This document shows, piece by piece, positions 17,065-26,093 of a stretch of DNA of 64,000 nucleotides. Positions within the stretch are counted from its first letter, which is position 1. Each line of letters opens with the position of its first letter. The DNA is from Planococcus lenghuensis. GTDB taxonomy: Bacteria; Bacillota; Bacilli; Bacillales_A; Planococcaceae. Under the pieces are notes generated by a model that was not told where the DNA came from, made no database searches, and saw only the letters and a program-made list of their open reading frames with translations. The stretch covers positions 3,390,001 through 3,454,000 of the forward strand of contig NZ_CP019640.1 of the NCBI RefSeq assembly GCF_001999905.1, given 5' to 3'. Both the position numbers and the translations under genes were made by a program.

Positions 17065-17307
17065 CTATTCATCGAATAATTCCATACTGAACCTTTTTTC
17101 CTTGTCCCCATACAGTTCGTCTTCAAGTTCCCGGCATCTTCTGACCAGGCTCTCGTACATGTCATTGCTCAGGATGACCGCTGCCGGTTCGTTCCGATTG
17201 AAGACGAATGTCGGCTGTCCCGACCCGACCACTTCTTTAATGATTTTGGAAAAATCCCTTTTGGCCCCGGAAATCGACTGCACTTTTACATCCGCCGTTT
17301 TCAGCAT
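17065..17307 (-). CDS. Phd/YefM-family antitoxin, apparently without a toxin
   Basis: The 80-aa protein has the Phd/YefM N-terminal DNA-binding fold: an early beta strand, SGAKRDFSKIIKEV, then GQPTFVFNRNEPAAVILSNDMYESL. A charged C-terminal tail follows that would normally wrap a RelE/YoeB or Doc toxin. A terminator follows immediately and no toxin-sized frame lies on the same strand on either side. It may be a solitary antitoxin left after toxin loss, next to a transposase remnant, or a stand-alone regulator. Confidence 0.82.
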   Translation of the reverse strand: MLKTADVKVQSISGAKRDFSKIIKEVVGSGQPTFVFNRNEPAAVILSNDMYESLVRRCRELEDELYGDKEKRFSMELFDE

Positions 17308-17616
17308 GCGACCCCTCCGCTTTTTTCTTTATTCTAATGCAGAAAAACCGAAAATCAACCCTGTAACTCAGTCTATCTTCAAATTTTTTTAGTATTCAGT
17401 TTTGTCGGATTGTCGGCATAGACTCTTTTCACATTATCCTTCTCCATAATGCGATACAGTAATGCACGGGATTTCCCATCCGGACTAACCGGCAGTCCAG
17501 CACAATCATTTGTAACTTCTTTCATGCGGGGTGCGTCTAACAACTATATTAGAGAGCGTTTTTGTTACTTTCACTTAGGATTAAGGGATAAGAAAACTCA
17601 AAGGATGGGGTCGAGT
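17308..17616. other. Intergenic, nothing recognised
   Basis: No gene is evident. The open frame extending upstream of 17617 on the plus strand is not protein-like before the membrane segment and lacks a ribosome site. Confidence 0.5.
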
Positions 17617-17880
17617 ATGAAAAGTATTCTCCTTGGCGGTTTGTTCGGTGCTTTGTCGGTCGGGTTATGGAATCTGATTGTTGTATTGGTTGATTACTTT
17701 GATTTTATCCAGTTTAATTTTTATGAAAACAGAGGGATGATGATCGTGGTTATGCTGATCATTCCACTCGTGTTATTGTATTTGCTGCTTACACTGATGA
17801 GCCGGTCGAAGAAATTCTTGATCGCTTTTTTATCTCTCTTCATACTGCTGAGCGTGATTCTCATGACAGTATCTAGCTGA
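17617..17880 (+). CDS. Small membrane protein (87 aa), unknown
   Basis: Three hydrophobic segments (about residues 3-25, 42-60 and 66-85) separated by short polar loops, with RSKK between the second and third. The ATG at 17617 is preceded by AAGGATGGGG. An in-frame ATG twelve nt earlier (17605) is also possible. I do not recognise a family. It is followed by the terminator at 17926, which also serves argF from the other strand. Confidence 0.65.
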   Translation: MKSILLGGLFGALSVGLWNLIVVLVDYFDFIQFNFYENRGMMIVVMLIIPLVLLYLLLTLMSRSKKFLIAFLSLFILLSVILMTVSS

Positions 17881-17925
17881 GTTTATAACAAGACGGCTCA
17901 ATATAACTGAGTTATTTAGGCAGAC

Positions 17926-17955
17926 AAAAAGCGCTGCAGAGGCAGCGCTTTTTCT
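17926..17955 (-). terminator. Bidirectional terminator between the small membrane gene and argF
   Basis: AAAAAGCGCTGC (17926-17937) and GCAGCGCTTTTT (17942-17953) pair perfectly around a 4-nt loop, giving T-runs on both strands. Confidence 0.93.
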
Positions 17956-17981
17956 TACCCGGTCTTTCACTTATCTGTTGG

Positions 17982-18944
17982 TCAGCTCATCAGCGCCGTC
18001 ATCAGCGCTTTCTGGGCGTGCAGCCGGTTTTCGGCCTGCTGGAACACGGCGGATCGCGTACCGTCGATCACTTCCGCGGTCACTTCTTCGCCGCGGTGAG
18101 CCGGCAGGCAGTGCAGGAAAACAGCGTCATGACGGGCAAGCGACAGCAGCCGGCTGTTTACCTGGAAACCGGCAAATGCCTGTTCGCGCACTTGCTGTTC
18201 GCTTTCCTGTCCCATGCTTGCCCAGACGTCCGTGTAGAGCACGTCGGCATTTTCCGCGGCTGCTTCCGGATCGGCCGTCACTTCCACCCCAGTGCCGTAG
18301 AACCGGGCAGCCAGTCGGGCCTGCTCTGTAACAGCCGAATCCGGCTGATAGCCGTCAGGTGCAGCAATGGTGACATCGATGCCCATCTTGGCAGCGCCGA
18401 GCATCAGTGAATGGGCCATATTGTTTCCGTCGCCGATGTAGGCAAGCTTGAGGCCTTTCAATCCGCCTTTCACTTCCTGGATCGTCAGCAGATCCGCAAG
18501 CACCTGGCAAGGATGGAATGAGTCTGTCAGGCCATTGATTACGGGAATGGACGCATTAGCCGCCAGCTCTTCCACCGTCCCGTGGGCGAATGTCCGGATC
18601 ATGATGCCGTCCAGGTAACCGGACAGCACTTTTGCTGTGTCGATAATCGGTTCACCGCGTCCGATCTGGATGTCGCGGGAACTCAGGAACAGGCCAAGCC
18701 CGCCGAGTTGATAGATTCCCGCTTCAAACGAAATCCGCGTTCGGGTGGAGGATTTTTCGAAAATCATGCCCAGCGTCTTGCCTTTGAGCGGCTGGTCGAC
18801 TTTCCCGGCCTGGCGCCGTTTTTTCAAATAAGCAGCCAAGTCGAGCAAATAGGCGATCTCCGCTTCACTGTAATCGGCGAGTGTCAGGAAATCCCGTCCC
18901 GCCAGCTGCTCGCGCATTCCTGTTTCTTTTGCATATGCATTCAT
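17982..18944 (-). CDS. argF: Ornithine carbamoyltransferase ArgF
   Basis: Converts ornithine and carbamoyl phosphate to citrulline in arginine synthesis. The 320-aa protein shows the carbamoyl phosphate site STRTR (66-70), the HPCQ motif (FHPCQVLADL) and the ornithine-binding HCLPAHRGEEV. Length is normal. The ATGA overlap with the carB stop couples the two. A catabolic role (arginine deiminase pathway) is unlikely because it follows carAB behind ARG boxes. Confidence 0.96.
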   Translation of the reverse strand: MNAYAKETGMREQLAGRDFLTLADYSEAEIAYLLDLAAYLKKRRQAGKVDQPLKGKTLGMIFEKSSTRTRISFEAGIYQLGGLGLFLSSRDIQIGRGEPIIDTAKVLSGYLDGIMIRTFAHGTVEELAANASIPVINGLTDSFHPCQVLADLLTIQEVKGGLKGLKLAYIGDGNNMAHSLMLGAAKMGIDVTIAAPDGYQPDSAVTEQARLAARFYGTGVEVTADPEAAAENADVLYTDVWASMGQESEQQVREQAFAGFQVNSRLLSLARHDAVFLHCLPAHRGEEVTAEVIDGTRSAVFQQAENRLHAQKALMTALMS

Positions 18945-21900
18945 TTAACCAGTTCCTCCTTCGTCTTATTCAGTCCCTTATCGGCCGTCAAATAATCCAT
19001 GATGGTACGCGGCGCTTCGCTTTCCGTCATTGATGCTTCCAGGAAAGCAGCCAGCGTCTCCGGTGACGTCAGGCAAATGGTGTCCGTCTTGAGTGCGTCT
19101 TCCCGCAGCTGCCGGTGTATGTCCGTGCCAGAATGGAAATCACCGATCAGTCCAAAATGACCATCCAGACAGGCGGCACCTGCTTCTTCAACGCTCATCA
19201 CCGCTTCTGTGGCAATGCCTGCATCCTGCAATTTAGCGGCAGTTTCTGCATCAGCCGTAATGGCTGCCGGCAGTCCGGCAATGAGTTGGGTCAATTCTTC
19301 CGGCAGCCGGTCACCGGCCGACAGGAAGATCCGCTGGTCCGCCGCTGCCTGGAACAGCCGGCCCGCTTTCCAGCCGAATGCTTTTGCCATCGCCGCTTCC
19401 ACAGTCGATCCGAGACCGATCGCTTCACCGGTCGACTGCATTTCCGGTCCGAGGAACGGATCGACACCTGCGAGTTTATTGGTCGAAAATACCGGCATCT
19501 TCACCGCATAAAAGGAGCGGGGCTCATGAAGTCCGAGCTTCCAGCCCAGTTTACTGAGCGGCTGGCCCATCTGCACCCGGGTCGCGAGATCGATAAGCGG
19601 CACGCCTGTGACTTTACTGGCGATCGGTACGGTCCGTGATGCACGCGGATTCACTTCAAGGACGTACAGATCGTTCCGGTCCTCGCTGATCACGAACTGG
19701 ATATTGATAATGCCTTTCAGATTCAATGCAGCTGATAGTTTCTGTGTATATTCGGTAATCGTTTTTTTCTGCTGTTCCGTCACATTCGGTGCCGGGAAGA
19801 CCGCAACACTGTCACCTGAATGCACACCCGCTTTTTCGACATGTTCGAAAATCCCCGGAATGAGCACGTCTTCCCCGTCGCAGACAACGTCGATTTCCGC
19901 TTCAAAGCCGGTTACGAACCGGTCGACCAGCAGCGGGAAAATCCGCGCACCCGGCGCTTCCTGCTGCAGGTTTTCCACATAGGCCAATAGCTCCTCACGT
20001 TTCCGGATGATGGCCATGCCCCGGCCGCCGATGACATAGGAAGGGCGGATCAATACAGGATAGCCGATCTTTTCAGCTGCCTGTTCCGCTTCTGTGAGCG
20101 CCATAACGGTTTCACCCGGGATGTGGGGAATCGCCAGCTCCCTCAGCAGCCGGTAGAACTTATCGCGGTCCTCGACTGCTTCAATGGCAGACAAAGATGT
20201 GCCGCTGATCGTAAGTCCTGCCCCGCTTAACCCTTCTGCCAGGTTGATGGCCGTCTGGCCGCCGAATTGGACAAGCACCCCGTCCGCCTGTTCTTTCCGG
20301 GCGATATGCAGCACATCTTCTTCGGTCAGCGGTTCAAAATACAGATGATCCGCCGTGTTGAAATCGGTGCTGACGGTTTCAGGGTTGTTGTTGATGACAA
20401 TCGCTTTGATCCCCTGTTCCTTGAGTGACATGGCTGCGTGGACCGAGCAGTAATCGAATTCCACACCTTGCCCGATGCGGATCGGGCCTGAACCGAGCAC
20501 AATCATCTTCCGTCCGGCATTGAGCGGCTCCACTTCATCGAAGCCGTTCCACGCACTGTAGAAATAAGGCGTTTCCGCAGAAAATTCAGCCGCGCATGTA
20601 TCCACCATCTTGTAGGCGGGGCGCATCTCCGACTGTTGGAACCGCTCCTGCACTTCCTTCACGGTTACGCCGAACAGATCAGCGAGCAGCCGGTCCGGAA
20701 ACCCTTGCTGTTTTGCATTTCTCAAATCTGTCTCGGTTACGGAAAGCCAGTCCCGTCCACGCAGATTCTTCTCCGATTCGATCATGCCGGCAATTTCATG
20801 AAGGAAATAATGCGTGATTTCCGTGAGCTGATGCAGCTTGCCGACGGAATAGCCCCGGCGGAACGCTTCCGCAACCGCAAACAGGCGCTCATCTGTCGCA
20901 TTCGTCAGCGCATGCTCGAGTTCATCATCCGAATAGCCAGCGAGTGCCGGCAGATGCAGATGCTCAACACCGATCTCAAGCGAACGCACGGCTTTATTCA
21001 GCGCAGCCGGGAAATTGCGGGCGAGCGCCATCACTTCCCCGGTCGCTTTCATCTGCGTGCCGAGCAGCCGGTCCGCATTGCTGAATTTATCGAACGGCCA
21101 TCTCGGAATCTTGAAAGCAATATAGTCGATTGCCGGCTCAAAACTCGCGTATGTATGGCCGGTGATCGGATTCAGTACTTCGTCCAAGTGGTAACCGAGC
21201 GCAAGCTTTGCGGCAATCCGCGCAATCGGATAGCCTGTCGCTTTCGAGGCGAGCGCGCTCGACCGGCTGACGCGCGGATTTACTTCGATAATGACATAGT
21301 CATCACTGTCGGGATCGAGTGCAAACTGGATATTACATCCGCCAACGACGCCGAGTTCGCGGATGACTTTAAGCGACGCCGTCCGCAGCATCTGATACTG
21401 ACGGTCGTTCAGCGTCTGGGACGGGGCCACAACGATACTGTCACCTGTATGCACACCGACCGGATCGATATTTTCCATATTACAGACGATGATGCACGTA
21501 TCGTTCGCATCCCGCATGACTTCGTATTCGAGTTCCTTCCAGCCTTTCACACTCTGGTCGACAAGCACCTGGTGGATCGGACTTGCGTGCAGTCCTGTTT
21601 TCACGATTTTCTTCAGTTCCGTTTCATCCCGGGCGATTCCGCCGCCGCTTCCGCCGAGCGTATACGCAGGCCGGATGATGATCGGATAACCCGCTTCTTC
21701 TGCAAAACGGACTGCTTCCTCCACCGAGCTGGTCGTGATGCTCTCCGGCACCGGTTCATTGATTTCTTTCATCATCGCCTTGAAAATCTCCCGGTCTTCG
21801 CCTTTTTGGATCGTATCGAGCGGTGTACCGAGCAGCTCAACGCCGTATTGTTCGAGTACGCCCGCTTCTGACAGCTCAACAGCGAGATTCAGGCCCGTCT

Positions 21901-22177
21901 GCCCGCCGAGTGTCGGCAGGAGCCCATCCGGCCGTTCTTTTTCGATAATGGCGGTCAGTGATTCAAGCGTCAGTGGTTCCAAATACACCCGATCGGCAAT
22001 ATCCGGATCGGTCATGATCGTGGCTGGGTTGTTATTGACGAGCACGACTTCGATTCCTTCTTCCCGCAGCGCCAGGCAAGCCTGCGTGCCGGCATAATCG
22101 AATTCCGCCGCCTGTCCGATGACGATCGGTCCGGATCCGATTACAAGCACTGAATGAATATGTATCAGTTTAGGCAT
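18941..22177 (-). CDS. carB: Carbamoyl phosphate synthase large subunit
   Basis: Makes carbamoyl phosphate from bicarbonate, two ATP and glutamine-derived ammonia. The 1078-aa protein has the expected duplicated architecture: carboxyphosphate ATP-grasp half (about 1-400), oligomerisation region, carbamoyl phosphate ATP-grasp half (about 550-935) and a C-terminal MGS-like allosteric region. Both halves begin with a nucleotide-loop GSGP motif (VIGSGPIVIGQ and VLGSGPIRIGQ). Its linkage to argF and the ARG-box promoter point to the arginine-specific enzyme rather than the pyrimidine one. Confidence 0.96.
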   Translation of the reverse strand: MPKLIHIHSVLVIGSGPIVIGQAAEFDYAGTQACLALREEGIEVVLVNNNPATIMTDPDIADRVYLEPLTLESLTAIIEKERPDGLLPTLGGQTGLNLAVELSEAGVLEQYGVELLGTPLDTIQKGEDREIFKAMMKEINEPVPESITTSSVEEAVRFAEEAGYPIIIRPAYTLGGSGGGIARDETELKKIVKTGLHASPIHQVLVDQSVKGWKELEYEVMRDANDTCIIVCNMENIDPVGVHTGDSIVVAPSQTLNDRQYQMLRTASLKVIRELGVVGGCNIQFALDPDSDDYVIIEVNPRVSRSSALASKATGYPIARIAAKLALGYHLDEVLNPITGHTYASFEPAIDYIAFKIPRWPFDKFSNADRLLGTQMKATGEVMALARNFPAALNKAVRSLEIGVEHLHLPALAGYSDDELEHALTNATDERLFAVAEAFRRGYSVGKLHQLTEITHYFLHEIAGMIESEKNLRGRDWLSVTETDLRNAKQQGFPDRLLADLFGVTVKEVQERFQQSEMRPAYKMVDTCAAEFSAETPYFYSAWNGFDEVEPLNAGRKMIVLGSGPIRIGQGVEFDYCSVHAAMSLKEQGIKAIVINNNPETVSTDFNTADHLYFEPLTEEDVLHIARKEQADGVLVQFGGQTAINLAEGLSGAGLTISGTSLSAIEAVEDRDKFYRLLRELAIPHIPGETVMALTEAEQAAEKIGYPVLIRPSYVIGGRGMAIIRKREELLAYVENLQQEAPGARIFPLLVDRFVTGFEAEIDVVCDGEDVLIPGIFEHVEKAGVHSGDSVAVFPAPNVTEQQKKTITEYTQKLSAALNLKGIINIQFVISEDRNDLYVLEVNPRASRTVPIASKVTGVPLIDLATRVQMGQPLSKLGWKLGLHEPRSFYAVKMPVFSTNKLAGVDPFLGPEMQSTGEAIGLGSTVEAAMAKAFGWKAGRLFQAAADQRIFLSAGDRLPEELTQLIAGLPAAITADAETAAKLQDAGIATEAVMSVEEAGAACLDGHFGLIGDFHSGTDIHRQLREDALKTDTICLTSPETLAAFLEASMTESEAPRTIMDYLTADKGLNKTKEELVK

Positions 22178-23270
22178 GGCGTTTCTCCTTTCCGACCGGA
22201 ATAGTTCGCAGAAAATCGGTGAACACGCCGTACGTGTCGACCGGTCCCGGATGAGCCTCGGGGTGGAACTGGACGCCCATGACCGGTTTCGTCCGATGCA
22301 TCAGTCCTTCCACGGACCGGTCGTTGACGTTGACGTGCGAGATCTGCCACTGGTCCGGTTCCACCGATTCCATGTCCACGACATAGCCATGGTTCTGGGA
22401 CGTGATGAATACCTTGCCCGTCGTGAGATCTTTGACTGGATGATTGCTTCCTCTGTGTCCGTATGGCAGCCGTTCTGTCCGTCCGCCGTGCGAAAGTGCG
22501 ATCAGCTGATGACCGAGGCAGATGCCGAGCGTCGGATATGTGTCGGTCACTTTTTTGATCGTTTCCGTCAAATGAGCCAAATCGGCCGGATTGCCCGGTC
22601 CGTTCGACAGCACAATACCGTCGGGCTGCAGACTGTCCACAACGTCCGGTGCCGTATCAAATGGAACGATCGTCACCCGGCAGCCTAGTTCCGCGAGCGT
22701 ATGCGTGATGGAATGCTTGCAGCCGAAATCGTACACCACGACATGGGGATCGGACAGTTCAGACCAATTGCCAGATTTGGAAGATACGGTGGCCGTTTCC
22801 TGGATGGAGACTTTCCGGACCAGTTCCGGGTCAACGCTCTGCTGCACCGGAAAAGCTTCCGGGTCAGATGTGATCCGACCGTACACTTCGCCTTCCGAGC
22901 GGATGATCCGGGTCAATGCCCGCGTGTCGATGTCATATAAAGCCGGAATGTGATACCGGTTGATCATGTCCTCAAGTGTGAAATCCTGTTGAAAGTGATT
23001 CGGCGTCCGGCACGGGTGTGAGATGATCAATCCTGCCAGTGACGGTACCAGGCTTTCAAAATCCAAGTCGCTGAATCCGTAATTCCCGATCAGGGGATAG
23101 GTCATGGCGACAATCTGGCCGGCGTAAGATGGATCGGTCATCACTTCCTGATAGCCGGTCATCGCCGTATTGAATACCACTTCCCCTTCCGTAGCGTTTG
23201 TATCTCCAAGCCATTTTCCTTCGAGTACATCTCCTGTGCTCAATACAAGGTAACCTGTGATTTCTTCCAT
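22170..23270 (-). CDS. carA: Carbamoyl phosphate synthase small (glutaminase) subunit
   Basis: Hydrolyses glutamine and passes ammonia to CarB. The 366-aa protein has the CarA N-terminal domain (LSTGDVLEGKWLG, GYQEVMTDPSYAGQIV) and a class I glutaminase domain with the nucleophile in LGICLGHQL and the His-Glu pair in VQFHPEAHPGP. It overlaps carB by 8 nt. The start has AAGGAG 8 nt upstream. It is first in the carA-carB-argF operon. Confidence 0.96.
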   Translation of the reverse strand: MEEITGYLVLSTGDVLEGKWLGDTNATEGEVVFNTAMTGYQEVMTDPSYAGQIVAMTYPLIGNYGFSDLDFESLVPSLAGLIISHPCRTPNHFQQDFTLEDMINRYHIPALYDIDTRALTRIIRSEGEVYGRITSDPEAFPVQQSVDPELVRKVSIQETATVSSKSGNWSELSDPHVVVYDFGCKHSITHTLAELGCRVTIVPFDTAPDVVDSLQPDGIVLSNGPGNPADLAHLTETIKKVTDTYPTLGICLGHQLIALSHGGRTERLPYGHRGSNHPVKDLTTGKVFITSQNHGYVVDMESVEPDQWQISHVNVNDRSVEGLMHRTKPVMGVQFHPEAHPGPVDTYGVFTDFLRTIPVGKEKRHA

Positions 23271-23322
23271 ATATTCCGCTCCTTCCGAATCGCTTATCCT
23301 GCTGGCTGCATCATTAACGGTA

Positions 23323-23363
23323 TATTTGAATTATTATGCATTACAACCAATAATAATTCAACA
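23323..23363 (-). promoter_or_regulatory. carA promoter with overlapping ARG boxes
   Basis: On the minus strand -35 TTGAAT (23361-23356) and -10 CATAAT (23338-23333) are 17 nt apart. Two palindromic AT-rich boxes containing TTGAATTATTAT and ATAATAATTCAA overlap these elements. This fits the AhrC/ArgR operator style of Bacillales, so arginine should repress carAB-argF. Confidence 0.82.
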
Positions 23364-23506
23364 CCTATCCCTGTTTTCTCTTAATCTTTTCTGATTTCAT
23401 TCAAAATAAGAGAATAACAATGAGAAACAGCGGTTAAACTCGAGTATTCTGTCGTGTCGGCTTGGCTTATAATCAAGATGAGAGACAAAGCGAAAGGAAA
23501 AACAGC

Positions 23507-23866
23507 GTGTGGAAGAAAATTGAGTGCTCAGCCATCCATACGGAAGACATCGAACAATCGATTGCGTTCTATTCGTCACTCGGACTTACCAAAGCATGGG
23601 AAACGTTCCAGGATGAAGACCGGAAATGGCGGCTTGTCGGGATGCGGTTTCCGGAAGGCGAAACCGAACTGGTATTGAAGGACAATCCGGATTTGAAGTT
23701 TGCGGAGACTGAAATCATGGTGGAAGATGTGCGGGAACTATATGAATCATTATGCCCTAATCCCGCTGTCCGGTGGATCCGGGAACCTTTCCCGAACTCA
23801 CTCGGCGGTCATGTCGCCGTCATGCGGGCGCCGGACGGCAATGTATTCGTGCTCGTGGGCGGGTGA
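23507..23866 (+). CDS. VOC (glyoxalase/bleomycin-resistance) family protein
   Basis: A 119-aa single-domain VOC protein. Two beta-alpha-beta-beta-beta modules are visible: ECSAIHTEDIEQSIAFYSSLG at the start and VEDVRELYESL then HVAVMRAPDGNVFVLVGG at the end. Members include glyoxalases, dioxygenases and resistance proteins; nothing here fixes the substrate. I choose the GTG at 23507 because AAAGGAAA lies upstream and homology begins there. It is followed closely by the DHFR-like gene. Confidence 0.8.
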   Translation: MWKKIECSAIHTEDIEQSIAFYSSLGLTKAWETFQDEDRKWRLVGMRFPEGETELVLKDNPDLKFAETEIMVEDVRELYESLCPNPAVRWIREPFPNSLGGHVAVMRAPDGNVFVLVGG

Positions 23867-23922
23867 CATCTGAAATTGTCCAGCGATCCAGCAGGGCGAA
23901 ATTGAAAATGGAGGAATGTATA

Positions 23923-24456
23923 GTGGATACACAGCGAAGCGTAGTGTTTTACGGAGCCATCACTGTTGACGGCTACCTGGCGCGGGAAAATCACTCCCTC
24001 GACTGGCTGTTCGGAACCGAAGGCGAAGATGAAAGCAGTTATCCTGAATTCAGCAAGACGATCGACACGCAGATCATGGGCCGGGAAACATACGAGCAAG
24101 TGCTGCTCCTGTCCCCTGAAGGTTTGCCGGACGACGGCATGAAACATTACGTCTTCTCCCGGACACGCAATAATGACCCGGAGGCGCCTGTCGAATTCGT
24201 GCAGGGTGATATTCCCGCATTCGTCCGGAAACTGAAAACGGAACCCGGCAAGAAGATCTGGGTGGTCGGCGGCGGCAAGATTCTCCGGCCGCTCCTCGAA
24301 GCGGAACTCATCGACGAATTCGTCATCCAGCTTGCCCCGGCGCTCATCGGCCGCGGCATTCCGCTTTTCCTGCCAGGTGATTACGACAGCCGGCTCGAAC
24401 TCATCGATGTCCGGCGGTTCGGCCAGTTTGCGGAAGTTGTTTATCGGCTGAAATAG
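23923..24456 (+). CDS. Dihydrofolate reductase/RibD C-terminal family protein (YyaP-like)
   Basis: The 177-aa product has the DHFR-like fold of the RibD C-terminal family: VVFYGAITVDGYLAREN, MGRETYEQVL, IWVVGGGKILRPLLEAELIDEF and a C-terminal IPLFLP segment. Such stand-alone proteins bind NADPH but usually have unknown substrates. The GTG at 23923 has GGAGGAATGTATA upstream, a better start than the ATG at 23908, whose own codons form that ribosome site. It probably shares a transcript with the VOC gene. Confidence 0.85.
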   Translation: MDTQRSVVFYGAITVDGYLARENHSLDWLFGTEGEDESSYPEFSKTIDTQIMGRETYEQVLLLSPEGLPDDGMKHYVFSRTRNNDPEAPVEFVQGDIPAFVRKLKTEPGKKIWVVGGGKILRPLLEAELIDEFVIQLAPALIGRGIPLFLPGDYDSRLELIDVRRFGQFAEVVYRLK

Positions 24457-24575
24457 AAATGGGACAAAAAGCCGTCAAAAAAGAATCGGCCGCTTCAGAC
24501 AAAAGTTGCTGCCAGGAATTCGGACAGACTGCAATATGCCTGCTCTTGCTTTAATGCGCTGCGCTTTTACGGAAG

Positions 24576-24602
24576 CCGGTTTGTTCAGGGAACCGGTTTT
24601 TT
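24576..24602 (+). terminator. Terminator after the DHFR-like gene
   Basis: CCGGTT (24576-24581) pairs with AACCGG (24591-24596), followed by TTTTTTCGC. Confidence 0.65.
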
Positions 24603-24610
24603 CGCTTATC

Positions 24611-24648
24611 AAAAAAAACGGCAGCAGACGGTTTCAGTTCTGCTGCCG
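24611..24648 (-). terminator. Terminator of the creatininase/pcp cluster
   Basis: CGGCAGCAGA (24619-24628) and TCTGCTGCCG (24639-24648) pair perfectly, with eight T residues following on the minus strand, 16 nt past the stop at 24664. Confidence 0.92.
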
Positions 24649-24663
24649 GTTTCATAGCATGGA

Positions 24664-25437
24664 TCACCGGATTTCATTGCCCGATTGCTTGCGTGTATAC
24701 GCCTCATCAAGAAAAGCTGCCAATCCTTTGCACCGGGCAGCGATAAATGTCGTCCAGAAGGTCTTGCCCATTTCAGCCAGTTCCTCACGGGAATGACTGC
24801 CCGCTGTGAACTTCCCCCAATTGCCGTCTTCGGTCAATTGGTTCCACGGCAAATAATCAGCGAACGCACGGTTTACCGGCGGAATATCCGACCCCATCGA
24901 TTCAAGCGTAACGAGTTCCGGACACAGCCACATTGCGGTGCAGACAGATAAAGTGCCGCCATGCATCTCGTCGAGCCCCTCCAGTCCGGCTGCCTGAAGC
25001 GCAGCTTCCCACCCTGCCCGGTCATTATGATGAGGAGCGATGACAATCAGTTCCGGATACTTGAAATTGACATGTTTTACGAAAGCCGCTTCCCAGTACG
25101 CACCGCCATGGCCATTGCACAGAACGAATTTCCGGAATCCCTGCCGGCTCAGATTTACAATGATCTCCTCCAGCATAGCCGTCAGCACGGTGGGACTGAC
25201 CGTGACCGTCCCTTTGAAAGCCGCATGTTCTTCCGATGTATTGAAAGGCAGGACCGGCAGAACATAAGCACCCAGGGTTTCACCGAACGCTTCCGCATAC
25301 CGTTCAGCGATCAATGTATCAAGATGCATCGGCAAATACGGACCGAACTGCTCCGTGGCGCCGACGGATATGATCGCAGTATCCGTTCCGCTTTCCCGTA
25401 CTTGATTTGTGGAATTTTTATAATTCAGCATGGGCAT
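24664..25437 (-). CDS. Creatininase-family amidohydrolase paralogue 1
   Basis: A 257-aa creatininase/MftE-fold protein. These enzymes hydrolyse amides or lactams with a two-metal site. GATEQFGPYLPMHLDTL aligns with the family EQHG motif, and NGHGGAYWE is present. However, the metal-binding His of EQHG is Phe here, and the HAGE-type motif is HGGT, so the usual metal ligands are incomplete. A very similar paralogue lies upstream (26094-26849) with the same changes. Start chosen at the ATG with GAGAGTGAGAGG upstream. Confidence 0.8.
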   Translation of the reverse strand: MPMLNYKNSTNQVRESGTDTAIISVGATEQFGPYLPMHLDTLIAERYAEAFGETLGAYVLPVLPFNTSEEHAAFKGTVTVSPTVLTAMLEEIIVNLSRQGFRKFVLCNGHGGAYWEAAFVKHVNFKYPELIVIAPHHNDRAGWEAALQAAGLEGLDEMHGGTLSVCTAMWLCPELVTLESMGSDIPPVNRAFADYLPWNQLTEDGNWGKFTAGSHSREELAEMGKTFWTTFIAARCKGLAAFLDEAYTRKQSGNEIR

Positions 25438-25631
25438 CCTCTCACTCTCCAATGTTCTTCTCACCGGTTATTCAGAAGCCTTTCTCAATTAAAGCCCAAT
25501 TTCAGCTTTGCAGCGGACTGGTGAACAGCAGAAAGTGGTGGGCAGTTCACTAACAGCCCCTGTGCTGCTGCCACTCGTAAATCGGGAGTGTATTACTTAT
25601 TGTTTAAATTCAATCTGTGTTATGTTGAACC

Positions 25632-25649
25632 TGCAAGTATATACTTGCA
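25632..25649. promoter_or_regulatory. Perfect 18-bp palindrome, putative operator
   Basis: TGCAAGTATATACTTGCA reads the same on both strands. It lies just downstream of a weak plus-strand promoter-like pair (TTGTTT at 25600, TATGTT at 25621) and upstream of an orphan terminator. No regulator gene adjoins it. Confidence 0.55.
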
Positions 25650-25724
25650 TCTTTCTCGCTATCATTTCCTAAAGCCTATGCAATGAAATGTGCATAGGAA
25701 AAGGGCAAAGAGAGGCGGAAAGGG

Positions 25725-25762
25725 ATGTCTATCGAGGGTGCACCCTTGATAGGCATTTTTTC
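25725..25762 (+). terminator. Strong plus-strand terminator without an upstream gene
   Basis: A 16-bp stem built around AGGGTGCACCCT (25735-25746), with two G-T pairs, is followed by TTTTTT. No plus-strand gene lies within 1 kb upstream, so it may end a small RNA starting near 25635. Confidence 0.7.
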
Positions 25763-26093
25763 GTTCCCCTTCTTAGTCGAATTGTTAAGCAATCAAGTAC
25801 TGGCGCAGGTGCGGTTCAATGGAATTAATTATGTGATTAACACCCGGTTTAACATTGCTTTCAGCAACAGTTCAGCAACCTTCCAATCATGGTTGCCAAG
25901 TTGTTATTCCCTTTATTAATACGCCTGTTAAAACCTATGCGTTTTGTCGGCGAGTGTTAATTACCGACATTTAAATTCCCGCTAATCCAGTTGCGGATTA
26001 ACGGGGTAATCAGGGCATTATTCCGGCTTTTTGCCGTTCAACTGACGGGTTAATCTCTGTGATCCGCCTTTTACTTATGCTGTCCATCATTCT

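Larger units (their letters stand above)
25438..26093. other. 656-bp intergenic region with palindrome and orphan terminator
   Basis: No protein gene is called here. It holds a perfect 18-bp palindrome (25632-25649), a small hairpin (CCTATGC/GCATAGG, 25675-25698) and a strong plus-strand terminator (25725-25762). A 64-codon plus-strand frame beginning inside the terminator stem is not convincing. Confidence 0.6.

Noticed and set aside
25725-25919. 64-codon plus-strand frame after the orphan palindrome
   Set aside because: Its first codons are the terminator stem itself, so translation is unlikely; no family match.
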